The position numbers and the translations under genes are program-made. This document shows, piece by piece, positions 47,200 through 55,567 of a DNA stretch of 64,000 nucleotides; position 1 is the stretch's first letter; each line of letters starts with the position of its first letter. A model generated the notes under the pieces. The model searched no databases. It saw nothing but the letters and a program-made list of their open reading frames with translations, and was not told the DNA's origin. The stretch is from Petrimonas sulfuriphila (GTDB lineage: Bacteria; Bacteroidota; Bacteroidia; Bacteroidales; Dysgonomonadaceae), in NCBI GenBank assembly GCA_038561985.1, contig CP073276.1:2852001-2916000 (forward strand), read 5' to 3'.

Positions 47200-48750
47200 A
47201 TGAAAACTAACATTTTCATATCTTTATTAGAGTTGTTGAGGGTAAGGCATACACATCTTTTTTCGAATCAATTCTTCAACGAGCACCCTCATAAATACAA
47301 TTTATTTGGTTTGTCTTCTATGCTTTCAGAATACGGTGTGGAAAATGCCGGACTTAAACTTATAGACAAAAATAATATACGATTAATAGAAACTCCTTTT
47401 ATTGCCCATATCAATGACGACTTCGTTATTATTGAAAAAATATTAGAGGATGAAATCCAATTCACCCAAAGAGACAAAAGTATAAAAATTCCGATAGAAG
47501 AGTTTAATAAAATATGGACAGGGATTGTGCTTATCGCTGAACGAAATAAGGATTCAATTGAACCGGAATACAATAAACATTTCAAAATTCAAATTCTTAA
47601 GTATCTTCAAAAAATATCTATCCTCCTGATTTTATTTTTTTTGCTTTTTATTTCTTTTATTCAGAATAAGAGTTATTTTGATGTTGGACTTATTTTACTG
47701 CTGTTAATAAATTCAATAGGTGTCTATATAGGTTATTTATTAGTTCTTAAACAATTAAATATCCAAAGCACTTATAGTGATAGGCTTTGTTCATTATTTA
47801 AACACAGCGATTGTAATAATATACTTGAGTCTAATGCGGCCAAGCTTTTTGGAGTTTTTAGCTGGAGTGAAATAGGATTAAGTTATTTTGTGACTAATAT
47901 ATTTGTTATTTGTTTGTTACCTTCATATATTCCTTACCTTGCATTAATCAATGTCTTTTGTTTGCCATATAGTTTTTGGAGTATTTGGTATCAGAAATTC
48001 AAAGCCAGGCAATGGTGCCCCTTGTGCCTTATTGTGATCATTTTATTATGGGGACTGTTTGTAATTAACTTATCTTTTAGATTTCTTCTTGTTTCAACCC
48101 TGTCAATGTCGGAATTGTCCATTACGGGATTATCATATTTGCTTTTTATATTGTGCACCAATTTGGTTTTATCAATTCTGATGAAAAGTTTACAAGTTGA
48201 AAATATAAACTATGAAATAAACAACATCAAGGCCGATGAAGACGTTTTTAAATCACTATTGAAAAAACAACCTTATTATGTTGTAACAAGAGAGACATCG
48301 TCCATTCTATTAGGTAACCTAAATTCTAAATTTTTGATAACAATATTTACAAACCCCCATTGTAATCCGTGTGCTAGAATGCATAAAAGAGTGAATGATT
48401 TGTTAAATAAAAATGAAAACCTTTGCGTGCAATATATTTTTTCATCTTTCCATAAGGAATTGGACATATCCAATCAATTTCTTATTGGGGTTTACCGGCA
48501 AAAAAACGATGAGTTTAAAACAATTTATAATGAATGGTTCGAAAAGGGAAAATATGATAAAGAAACCATTTTTCAAAAGCACCCTGTAAAGATAGAAGAA
48601 CCAAATATAGCCAATGAATTTGCCAGGCATGAGCAATGGAAGGAAAAATCGGGTCTAAGGGCAACTCCCACAATCTTGGTGAACGGTTATAAGTTGCCAG
48701 AGAATTTTAAAATTGAAGATCTGCATTTTTTCTCCGATATTGAGATATGA
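47200..48750 (+). CDS. Pseudo-C39 / VKOR / thioredoxin fusion membrane protein
   Basis: A 516-residue protein with three parts. Residues about 1-115 resemble a C39 peptidase domain (LFGLSSMLSEYGVENAGLKL, IETPFIAHINDDFVIIEKIL, then FNKIWTGIVLIAE), but the catalytic Cys and His are absent. Residues about 130-340 are a VKOR domain with several membrane helices and all four redox cysteines: C197, C205 (HSDC) and the WCPLC pair C273/C276. Residues about 370-516 are a DsbG-like thioredoxin domain with PHCNPC (C388/C391) and cis-Pro in ATPTILVNG. VKOR fusions pass electrons from new disulfides to quinone. Placed directly before the first six-Cys precursor, it is the likely oxidase; the pseudo-peptidase could recognise the double-Gly leader. 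Confidence 0.85.
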   Translation: MKTNIFISLLELLRVRHTHLFSNQFFNEHPHKYNLFGLSSMLSEYGVENAGLKLIDKNNIRLIETPFIAHINDDFVIIEKILEDEIQFTQRDKSIKIPIEEFNKIWTGIVLIAERNKDSIEPEYNKHFKIQILKYLQKISILLILFFLLFISFIQNKSYFDVGLILLLLINSIGVYIGYLLVLKQLNIQSTYSDRLCSLFKHSDCNNILESNAAKLFGVFSWSEIGLSYFVTNIFVICLLPSYIPYLALINVFCLPYSFWSIWYQKFKARQWCPLCLIVIILLWGLFVINLSFRFLLVSTLSMSELSITGLSYLLFILCTNLVLSILMKSLQVENINYEINNIKADEDVFKSLLKKQPYYVVTRETSSILLGNLNSKFLITIFTNPHCNPCARMHKRVNDLLNKNENLCVQYIFSSFHKELDISNQFLIGVYRQKNDEFKTIYNEWFEKGKYDKETIFQKHPVKIEEPNIANEFARHEQWKEKSGLRATPTILVNGYKLPENFKIEDLHFFSDIEI

Positions 48751-48806
48751 AAAGCTTGTTGCATATATAAGAAGGCAACAGGTGTAATTAATAATTTTAA
48801 ATTTTT
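48744..48806 (+). promoter_or_regulatory. Conserved 5' leader with hairpin before precursor 1
   Basis: This 63-base stretch, which begins inside the end of the VKOR gene, is closely similar to 58933-58994 before precursor 3. Both share GATAT at the start, a hairpin, then TAATTAATAATTT and ATGCTTATG. The hairpin is CTTGTTGC (48755-48762) with GCAACAGG (48775-48782), 12-base loop, ending 24 bases before the ATG. Compared with the other copy the loop-closing C-G pair becomes U-A and a U-G pair becomes C-G, so pairing is kept. Confidence 0.6.
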
Positions 48807-49019
48807 ATGCTTATGAAAAAGTTAAAAAAAATCGAATTGCAAGAAGTAGTTGTGTTGGAAGACAGTGAAATGAAACAGATTGTTGGTGGAAGTGGCTCCC
48901 TTTCGTGTGACCCTGATGCAACTCTATGCTATGGTGCTTGTTTGACAGATAATGGACTAGGCGGTGTCTGCCGAAAAATTCCGAGAATTTTTAATAAGTG
49001 TGGATGTGTCCAACTTTAA
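48807..49019 (+). CDS. Double-glycine leader peptide precursor 1, six-Cys core
   Basis: A 70-residue precursor (ATG at 48807, or 48813). The leader ends EDSEMKQIVGG at residue 28 and belongs to the GG-Bacteroidales natural-product precursor type (I recall TIGR04149). The predicted core is 42 residues, opening SGSLSCDPDATLCYGACL, with cysteines at core positions 6, 13, 17, 27, 38 and 40, an even number suited to three disulfides, and a closing CGC. It would be cleaved after GG by the C39 exporter. A GLPGLI gene follows. Confidence 0.85.
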   Translation: MLMKKLKKIELQEVVVLEDSEMKQIVGGSGSLSCDPDATLCYGACLTDNGLGGVCRKIPRIFNKCGCVQL

Positions 49020-49042
49020 GTGTTCTAAGTTATAACTAGAAT

Positions 49043-49077
49043 TATAAAGAGTGAGGGTTCGTTCCTTACTCTTTATA
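49043..49077 (+). terminator. 14-bp hairpin after precursor 1
   Basis: TATAAAGAGTGAGG (49043-49056) pairs with CCTTACTCTTTATA (49064-49077), with one G-U pair and a 7-base loop. It lies 24 bases after the precursor stop and 190 bases before the GLPGLI start. It lacks a long T-run but could end or stabilise the precursor transcript, giving more precursor than downstream message. Confidence 0.55.
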
Positions 49078-49266
49078 GCTATAATAGCAGTAAAATCACA
49101 GCATTAATATGACCTTTAAAAGATCATAAGATTAAGAATCATCAAATTAAAACGGTAATCTAAGTTCTCTATACAGAACAATTACATTTTTCAATATTTA
49201 TTTATTTGAGATATAAAACTGCCACCATAGATGAGTGGTCCCAAAGGAAAGGAGGAAAATATTAAT

Positions 49267-50139
49267 ATGAAAATACGAGTATTTGAAATTGCTGTGGCAT
49301 TTGCATTTATAACAAATGGTAATGCCCAAAACACGGATGTCAAAATCGATGGGGATACAGCACGTTTACGTGTTGTGTATGATTTTAGTCAAAATAATTA
49401 CTTAAATAAGAGTCTTTCGAGAGCAGATACAATGGCACTGGATATAGGCGATAGGTTGTCTGTATTTTATGACATGACAGTGCCGAATAAAACAATCGAT
49501 AAGTTTATAAAGCCTGAGCAGATTAAGTCTCTTTCCATAGAGTACACTCGATCCGATGATCTGGAAAATATAATTATAGGAAAAAATGAATATCAACACA
49601 ATGTTTTCAAATTGGATAATTATATTTCAACCAAAACTTACAAAAACCGTGAACAAAACCGAGTTTATACATTAGATCAAAATCAGGCGAATGGAGAAGA
49701 TATTTCAATTTTTTTATCAGAAGATTTGTTACCACAGCAATGGGTGATTGGTAGTGACACCTGTCGGGTATTGGGTTATCCATGTCATAAGGCAACAACA
49801 AAATTCAGGGGAAGAGAATATGACGCCTATTTTACCCAGGAACTACCGGTTAATGATGGCCCGTGGAAACTATACGGTTTACCGGGTCTTATTCTAGAGG
49901 CTAAAACGAGTGACGGAATTTTCCACGTCAAGGCTATTGGCATCCAAAAAATTAAAAATACTCCAATAGATATTTCTTATGGCAAGAATACTGAAATTTG
50001 CAAAGAGTTGAATCAGTTTTATAAGTTTATCCGAAACAAAAGAAATAGTTATTTAATAGAAGATAAAGGAAATGTTATTATTTATGAGAAACCATTATCA
50101 AAAGATATCATATTCATGGAGGAAGAAAATAAGGACTAA
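49267..50139 (+). CDS. GLPGLI family protein 1
   Basis: About 290 residues from the ATG at 49267, which gives a signal peptide (RVFEIAVAFAFITNGNAQ); the frame opens at 49231. The naming motif is intact in NDGPWKLYGLPGLILEAKTS, preceded by ATTKFRGREYDAYFTQELPV. GLPGLI proteins are periplasmic or outer-membrane beta-rich proteins of Bacteroidota, unknown in function. They often sit beside such precursors and TonB-type receptor-like genes. Processing, chaperoning or self-protection are possible roles, by context only. Confidence 0.85.
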   Translation: MKIRVFEIAVAFAFITNGNAQNTDVKIDGDTARLRVVYDFSQNNYLNKSLSRADTMALDIGDRLSVFYDMTVPNKTIDKFIKPEQIKSLSIEYTRSDDLENIIIGKNEYQHNVFKLDNYISTKTYKNREQNRVYTLDQNQANGEDISIFLSEDLLPQQWVIGSDTCRVLGYPCHKATTKFRGREYDAYFTQELPVNDGPWKLYGLPGLILEAKTSDGIFHVKAIGIQKIKNTPIDISYGKNTEICKELNQFYKFIRNKRNSYLIEDKGNVIIYEKPLSKDIIFMEEENKD

Positions 50140-50261
50140 TTAATAATGTGTGTGGCTCTAAACATTGAAACAAATTGGTCGGAATATTACAATTGACATA
50201 AAGTAAAACTTGATTTATCGGCACAGCTTATTTTCCCCGCTTTAATTTGATATTTTTAAAA

Positions 50262-50749
50262 ATGAATGATAACGAGTTAAGCTCTCTATTGGAAGGTGGA
50301 GCAGAAGTAATTAATACTCCTCGCAAGCCAGAAATTGCAAGTGTATACAAAGAACGTGTAGAGCAAAAAACAACCACTTTTGACTATGCCCTTTTGGAAC
50401 AAGTTTCATATCTACTTATTATCTGGTATTGGAAGAAGCTGTGCCAATGGATTGGACTATTTCTAACTGATACTCCCACAGGGTGAGGCTATTTATGCAC
50501 TAAAGCTACCGCCACATTCCGTGGGCGCACTTACGATGCCTGTCAACGATGGCCCTTGGAAGCTTACGGACTACCTGAGTTGATTTTTAAAGCCGAAATA
50601 ATAGGCGTCATGTTCAGTTTAAAACTATAGGATTACAACATATCAAAAATACAACTATCGCTTTTCCTTATGATAGAAAAAATGTTTCAGCAAAAGGTTA
50701 CCTTACAGGAAATCCAGTCACGTTATCAAATTTAGAATTCGAAAATTGA
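50262..50749 (+). pseudogene. GLPGLI family pseudogene
   Basis: It starts MNDNELSSLLEGGAEVINTP, without a signal peptide, and reads like the middle of a GLPGLI protein. It then accumulates frame changes and stops, seen around MDWTISN-stop near 50440-50472, TATFRGRTYDAC near 50508-50545 and NDGPWKL, where the frame shifts so that YGLPELIFKAE follows. It ends FENstop at 50749. N-terminal part and several joints are lost. A second, dead copy of the gene just upstream. Confidence 0.75.
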
Positions 50750-50777
50750 ATACTATGTATCTAGTATAAATCTCAAA

Positions 50778-53417
50778 ATGAATAAACGAATACCACTTTT
50801 TGTTCTATTATTTTTACTTTCTTTTAGTGCAATCTTCGCCCAGAAAGAAATCAAAGGCCGAGTACTTGACCAACAAACCCGGGAGCCTGTTGCAAATGCT
50901 GCCGTTACAATGCATCCTGTAGGCTCAACATCAATTATATCCTATTCGATGACTTCGAAAGAGGGGACGTTCACGCTAAGGAGCGCCAATATGCCCGACT
51001 CGGTAGAAATATCCGTGAAAGCCATGACATTGGAAAGCCAGACAAAACACGTAAAAAGCGATATAAGGTTCGTGGAATTCTTGGTAGTTGAAAAAACAAT
51101 GGAGCTAAAAGAAGTTATTGTCCAGGCGCCTAAAATCCGTCAGTTGGGTGATACTATCCATTACGATGTAGCGAGTTTTCTGGACGAAACCGACCGCAGC
51201 ATTGGCGACGTATTAAAAAAACTGCCCGGAATCCAAGTGTTATCTTCGGGACAGATACTCTATCAGAACAAAGCTATCAACAAATTTTATGTAGAAGGAT
51301 TGGACCTGCTGAAAGGGAAATACGGTATCGCCACCAATAATGTCGATGCTACAAAAGTGGCATCCGTGCAAGTGCTTGAGAACCACCAACCCATCAAGGC
51401 GCTAAAAGACATGGAAATTCCCGAAGCAGCCGCCATTAATCTTAAATTAAAAAAATCGGCACACGGTGCTTTTTTTCTTACTGCGCAAGCCGGAGCGGGA
51501 CTTCCACCTATGTTATTGAGCAACGAATTGGTAGGAATGCGTTTCTCGGCGACTCAACAAGATATGTCGGTCTATAAGGGCGATAATACAGGACGGGATA
51601 TCGTGCGGGAGTTGACGTCTTTTTACGGTGGATCCGGCGGAGGCCCGGTAAACTTCATGTCGGTAATTGCACCCGTTCCGCCTGCCATAAGAGAACAGCA
51701 TCATCTGTTTAATAATGCACACTTGGGATCGCTCAACAGCCTGAAAGCATTAAAGAAAGATCTTACGCTGACCGGGAACCTTAATTATTTATACGATCAA
51801 CAAAAAAGCAGTAGTTATTCAAAACGAGATATATTTGTGGCTGACGGTGGAAACATCCACATAACCGAAGATATGAATGCCCAATTATTAAAGCGTGAGC
51901 TGGAGGGAACACTTACACTGGAGGGGAATACCGATGAATATTTCCTGAATAACAAGCTCAATGTATCTTCCAGATGGAACGAGCATACCGGTAAAATTGC
52001 CGCTGTACGCGACATATCCCAATTTCTACAATTTCCATCGTTCAACATTGGCAACGATTTCGAGTACCTGCGCCGGAAAGAGAATAAAAATTTCAGGGTT
52101 GGCTCTCAAATATCCTACACTATGCAGAATCATTCACTGAGCGTTTCACCTGTTTTGTTCGATGAAGTTTTTACTAACTTAAAAGAATCAGATACATTAA
52201 TCCGGCAAGAGGTTTCTTATAACCATTTAAAAACTAATCTGTATGTATCTGGAGGAAACTTGGGCAAGCGTTTTACGGTTGGCTACAGCACCAATGTATT
52301 TTCCGATCATTACTTTATGCAGTCCGGCCTTTTTGTGTCTGATGCGATTTCATCAGTTTCGGCAGACACTTTACGAAACCGATTACATCGAAACGAAATT
52401 GGTATTCGCCTTAATGGGAGCCTGTCTTATCGTTTTTCGGAAAATTTCAAACCGATTCTTTCTTTTCCGGTTAGTTATCTGTTTATCAATCGGAACGACC
52501 ACATTCGAAATACTTCAAAAAACGGGGGGCATGTGCTTATTTCACCACTCCTGATCATTCAATATCCTATCAGTTCGCGATGGGACTTGTTTTCAAACGT
52601 ACGTTTTTCAAATCAATTCGGGGGTATTAACGAAGATTATCTGGGATATATCATGGCTAATTACCGGGGAATGAACAGAAGTAACGGATTGCTCGGCAAA
52701 AACCATCAAACCGGCACTTTCGTGCATTTCAGTTACAAAAATCCCTTTACAACATTATTTACATCTTTCAGGTTATCCTATTCCAATATATGGCGCAATA
52801 CACTTGGAGATGTCCGCTATAACGGCATAATGAGCAGTTCCACGAGTATTCCTTATACTAATACTTCGCATTACTACGGGTTGGATTATTCTTTCGGCCA
52901 AAGTATCGATGCGATAAAATCGGAAATGAAGTTGTTTGCAAGTTATAATAAAAGCAAAACCCTGTCGCTAAATCAAGGCATTGTTTCGAATTTGAATTTT
53001 GACTCTTACTCCTTATCCCCTTCCATTACTACGGATATTGGCAGATTTATGGTCCTCAAATACGACATTTCTTATCGCCATACCCGAAGTAAAATCCGCA
53101 ATCAATCCATGCCGGCCGTTCATAATGTTGCACAAAATCTAGGCACCTCAATAATTCCGGTAAAAAAACTGATTTTCAATATATCGTTCAATCATTATTT
53201 CAACAGCTTGATAGAGTCTGAAGCCCGGTCATCTTGGTTTGGGAACCTGGGTGTAAAATACAAGTTAAAAAACGTGGATTTAATGCTGGATTGGACAAAC
53301 ATTTTTAATACAAACAAGTTCATAACCTATTCCTACAGCGATATCAGCAGTTATTATTCGGTATATATGCTTCGTCCGTCGGAGATTCTGCTAAGAATAA
53401 GATTTAAGATTCTATAA
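50778..53417 (+). CDS. Outer-membrane beta-barrel protein with carboxypeptidase-like regulatory domain
   Basis: An 879-residue protein with signal peptide (PLFVLLFLLSFSAIFAQ), then an about 80-residue CarboxypepD_reg-like domain (EIKGRVLDQQTREPVANAAV). A plug-like domain follows (TIHYDVASFLDETDRSIGDV, then LKKLPGIQVLSSGQILYQNK, KFYVEGLDLLKGKYGIATNN) and a long beta-barrel. This is the plan of the TonB-receptor-like proteins that follow GLPGLI genes in Bacteroidota. It could be an outer-membrane exporter, importer or receptor for the peptide. GC content is higher than in the precursors and glycosyltransferases around it. Confidence 0.85.
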   Translation: MNKRIPLFVLLFLLSFSAIFAQKEIKGRVLDQQTREPVANAAVTMHPVGSTSIISYSMTSKEGTFTLRSANMPDSVEISVKAMTLESQTKHVKSDIRFVEFLVVEKTMELKEVIVQAPKIRQLGDTIHYDVASFLDETDRSIGDVLKKLPGIQVLSSGQILYQNKAINKFYVEGLDLLKGKYGIATNNVDATKVASVQVLENHQPIKALKDMEIPEAAAINLKLKKSAHGAFFLTAQAGAGLPPMLLSNELVGMRFSATQQDMSVYKGDNTGRDIVRELTSFYGGSGGGPVNFMSVIAPVPPAIREQHHLFNNAHLGSLNSLKALKKDLTLTGNLNYLYDQQKSSSYSKRDIFVADGGNIHITEDMNAQLLKRELEGTLTLEGNTDEYFLNNKLNVSSRWNEHTGKIAAVRDISQFLQFPSFNIGNDFEYLRRKENKNFRVGSQISYTMQNHSLSVSPVLFDEVFTNLKESDTLIRQEVSYNHLKTNLYVSGGNLGKRFTVGYSTNVFSDHYFMQSGLFVSDAISSVSADTLRNRLHRNEIGIRLNGSLSYRFSENFKPILSFPVSYLFINRNDHIRNTSKNGGHVLISPLLIIQYPISSRWDLFSNVRFSNQFGGINEDYLGYIMANYRGMNRSNGLLGKNHQTGTFVHFSYKNPFTTLFTSFRLSYSNIWRNTLGDVRYNGIMSSSTSIPYTNTSHYYGLDYSFGQSIDAIKSEMKLFASYNKSKTLSLNQGIVSNLNFDSYSLSPSITTDIGRFMVLKYDISYRHTRSKIRNQSMPAVHNVAQNLGTSIIPVKKLIFNISFNHYFNSLIESEARSSWFGNLGVKYKLKNVDLMLDWTNIFNTNKFITYSYSDISSYYSVYMLRPSEILLRIRFKIL

Positions 53418-53506
53418 ATAAACAGTGACTAACAAATTACGAGGCAGCATAAAATAATTTGTTGGCATGTCTAATAAACCTTGCTGCAGACAAAAAATTA
53501 TGTTTT

Positions 53507-53758
53507 ATGAAAAAATTAAGTAAGATTAAACTAGAGGAGGCAGTTGTCCTCGACAATCATGAAATGAAATTGATTTCTGGTGGAAGTGGCGGATTAACTG
53601 GAGGATGTTTTAGTTGTAGTTGTATAGGACAAACCAATCCTCCCTATGCTTCAAGTTGGACAAAATTCTATGCAAGCACATCAACTATGCACGCAGATCT
53701 TAATACTAGATGTGCAACTAATGGAGATTGTACACAGGTTTCCATTTTAAATTGCTAA
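53507..53758 (+). CDS. Double-glycine leader peptide precursor 2, six-Cys core
   Basis: An 83-residue precursor from the ATG at 53507; the frame opens earlier at 53459 but the leader motif fixes the start. The leader MKKLSKIKLEEAVVLDNHEM ends at GG26. The core is 57 residues with cysteines at 8, 11, 13, 43, 49 and 57: a CFSCSC knot near the start and RCATNGDC plus a C-terminal Cys at the end. The middle (core 14-42) is rich in Ser, Thr and aromatic residues, a possible glycosylation region. A hairpin and a GLPGLI gene follow. Confidence 0.83.
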   Translation: MKKLSKIKLEEAVVLDNHEMKLISGGSGGLTGGCFSCSCIGQTNPPYASSWTKFYASTSTMHADLNTRCATNGDCTQVSILNC

Positions 53759-53764
53759 TCACGC

Positions 53765-53791
53765 TTAAGGGGCATAGATTTCGCCTTTTAA
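53765..53791 (+). terminator. Hairpin after precursor 2
   Basis: TTAAGGGGC (53765-53773) pairs with GCCTTTTAA (53783-53791) across a 9-base loop, with two G-U pairs. It starts 7 bases after the precursor stop codon, so it may be a weak terminator or a 3' protecting stem between precursor 2 and its GLPGLI gene. Confidence 0.5.
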
Positions 53792-53942
53792 TGGAGAGGA
53801 TTATCCGAATTCTGTAGAATTAAATATCTAAATTAAACTAATAATAAGAAAGAGTTAAGATTGTACCTCTCCATTATATGGAAAAAGTTGTATTTAAAAA
53901 AGTTATGGATTAATTCAATTTATACTTTAAACAAAATTAAAA

Positions 53943-54839
53943 ATGGTCAATGGGTGGAAAAAACTTTTTTTTTGCGTCTCCCTTTTCTTGATGATGTACG
54001 GTTTTGATTCATTATCCGTTATGGTGCTTTCGTCGACAAGGAATTTTTCGAATGAGAATAGGCTGGATTCAATACTATTAAATGTTCTATTTGTATTTAA
54101 ACATCAAGCAAATAAACAGGAAGAAGTGATAATACAAACAGACACTATGGTCTTAGCTGTTGGCAATGATTGGTCGGTATATTATGATTGGAACAAAAAA
54201 AAACGTGATTCGATAGATGGTGCTAATTTAGCGATGAATCCTGTATATCGAAAGATCAGCTTTCGAGTGGATCCTGAAGAACTTCAGCTAAAGTTAGAGA
54301 AAAAAATGTCAATTTATCATATGATTGATGCAAGTGAAGGAGAATCCGCTAAAATTTATAAGAACCGATCTGAACAAAAAATAGTAATCACTGATGACTA
54401 TTCTGATACTTTCTTTCGGTTACAAGAACAACCGGTATTGCATGAATGGATAATTACCGACGACACACTAACATTATTGAATTATGTTTGTCAAAAAGGT
54501 GTTACTGAGTTCAGAGGTAGAACATACTCGGTGTGGTTTACGACGGATATCCCCATAAATGATGGCCCCTGGAAATTGTATGGCTTGCCTGGACTGATAT
54601 TGAAAGTAGAAGATTCGGAAAAAATATTCTGTTTTGAAGCGATTGGCCTGAATAAAGTAAAAAATCAATTCATTGAAATGCCCAATCGAAAAAATATTAT
54701 TGAATGTGAGAACTATTTGCAATTACAGAAAATAAGGAAGAATCGATTTCAAAGAGTAAGTTATGGATTTGTAGAAGAAGGTAAAGTGGTTTATTATGGT
54801 GCTAAGAATCCTATTGAAATAATTGAATTAGAAAAATAA
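53943..54839 (+). CDS. GLPGLI family protein 2
   Basis: A 298-residue protein with N-terminal hydrophobic segment (KLFFCVSLFLMMYGFDSLSV). The motif is NDGPWKLYGLPGLILKVEDS at about residues 205-224, preceded by GVTEFRGRTYSVWFTTDIPI. It is similar throughout to GLPGLI protein 1, so precursor plus GLPGLI looks like a duplicated module. The next gene (LanC-like) follows 20 bp later. Confidence 0.85.
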   Translation: MVNGWKKLFFCVSLFLMMYGFDSLSVMVLSSTRNFSNENRLDSILLNVLFVFKHQANKQEEVIIQTDTMVLAVGNDWSVYYDWNKKKRDSIDGANLAMNPVYRKISFRVDPEELQLKLEKKMSIYHMIDASEGESAKIYKNRSEQKIVITDDYSDTFFRLQEQPVLHEWIITDDTLTLLNYVCQKGVTEFRGRTYSVWFTTDIPINDGPWKLYGLPGLILKVEDSEKIFCFEAIGLNKVKNQFIEMPNRKNIIECENYLQLQKIRKNRFQRVSYGFVEEGKVVYYGAKNPIEIIELEK

Positions 54840-54859
54840 ATTTTCTCTGTTAAAAAGTA

Positions 54860-55567
54860 ATGAAAAAATGTGGTATAAATTTCATTGATTCTGATAGGAT
54901 AGCACATACTTTGATGCTACAATCTTTTTTTATGACTGATATTGGACTTCTCGAAGGACAAATGGGAATTGTTCTAGCGTTATCCGAATATTCCAGAAAA
55001 AAAGAAAATGAAATATTTTCCGATTTTGCATTTGATTTACTCGAAAATATTATAGCGAAAGTAAATAAAGGTTTGCCTTTTTCATTGGGCAACGGATTAG
55101 CCGGAATTGGGTGGGGAATCGAATATTTAATCCAGAATAAATTTGTAGAAGGGTCCGGTGTTGAAATATGCGATGAGATTGATAAGAAAATTATGGAAGT
55201 GGATCCGAGAAGAATTTCAGATCTTTCGTTGGAGACAGGATTTGAAGGACTGCTGCATTACGTGATATACCATGTAAAAGGAGCGCTTGATCAAAATACA
55301 GGATTACCTTTTGACGACAGGTATTTATCGGATATATATGCAATATGCTCATTGTTAAAAGAACGGATAAAAGATACATCGATAAGTATATTGCTGGATG
55401 TGTTTAGAAATTTTTATAATACCGGGAACATCAAGGATTACAATACATCCGTCATTGATTTTGTTATCATGGAGTCAACAGACATATCCAATGAAATATC
55501 TTCCTATCCGTTAGGATTAAAAGATGGCTTGGCCGGAAAGTTATTAAAAATCATATTCGCAAAATGA
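54860..55567 (+). CDS. Short LanC-like protein, zinc ligands absent
   Basis: A 235-residue protein with the spaced glycine motifs of the LanC alpha/alpha barrel: TDIGLLEGQMGIVLALSEYS, FSLGNGLAGIGWGIEYLI, SLETGFEGLLHYV and GLKDGLAGKLLK. LanC cyclases have about 400 residues and bind zinc through Cys, Cys and His near WCYG and CHG motifs; none of these is seen here. It is therefore unlikely to make lanthionines and may serve as a precursor-binding scaffold. The stop overlaps the next ATG by 4 bp, tying it to the glycosyltransferase. Confidence 0.65.
   Translation: MKKCGINFIDSDRIAHTLMLQSFFMTDIGLLEGQMGIVLALSEYSRKKENEIFSDFAFDLLENIIAKVNKGLPFSLGNGLAGIGWGIEYLIQNKFVEGSGVEICDEIDKKIMEVDPRRISDLSLETGFEGLLHYVIYHVKGALDQNTGLPFDDRYLSDIYAICSLLKERIKDTSISILLDVFRNFYNTGNIKDYNTSVIDFVIMESTDISNEISSYPLGLKDGLAGKLLKIIFAK

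Noticed and set aside
54860-55567. Lanthipeptide biosynthesis because of the LanC-like protein
   Set aside because: No LanB, LanM or LanKC dehydratase is present and the LanC-like protein lacks the zinc ligands; the cysteines are better explained by disulfides.
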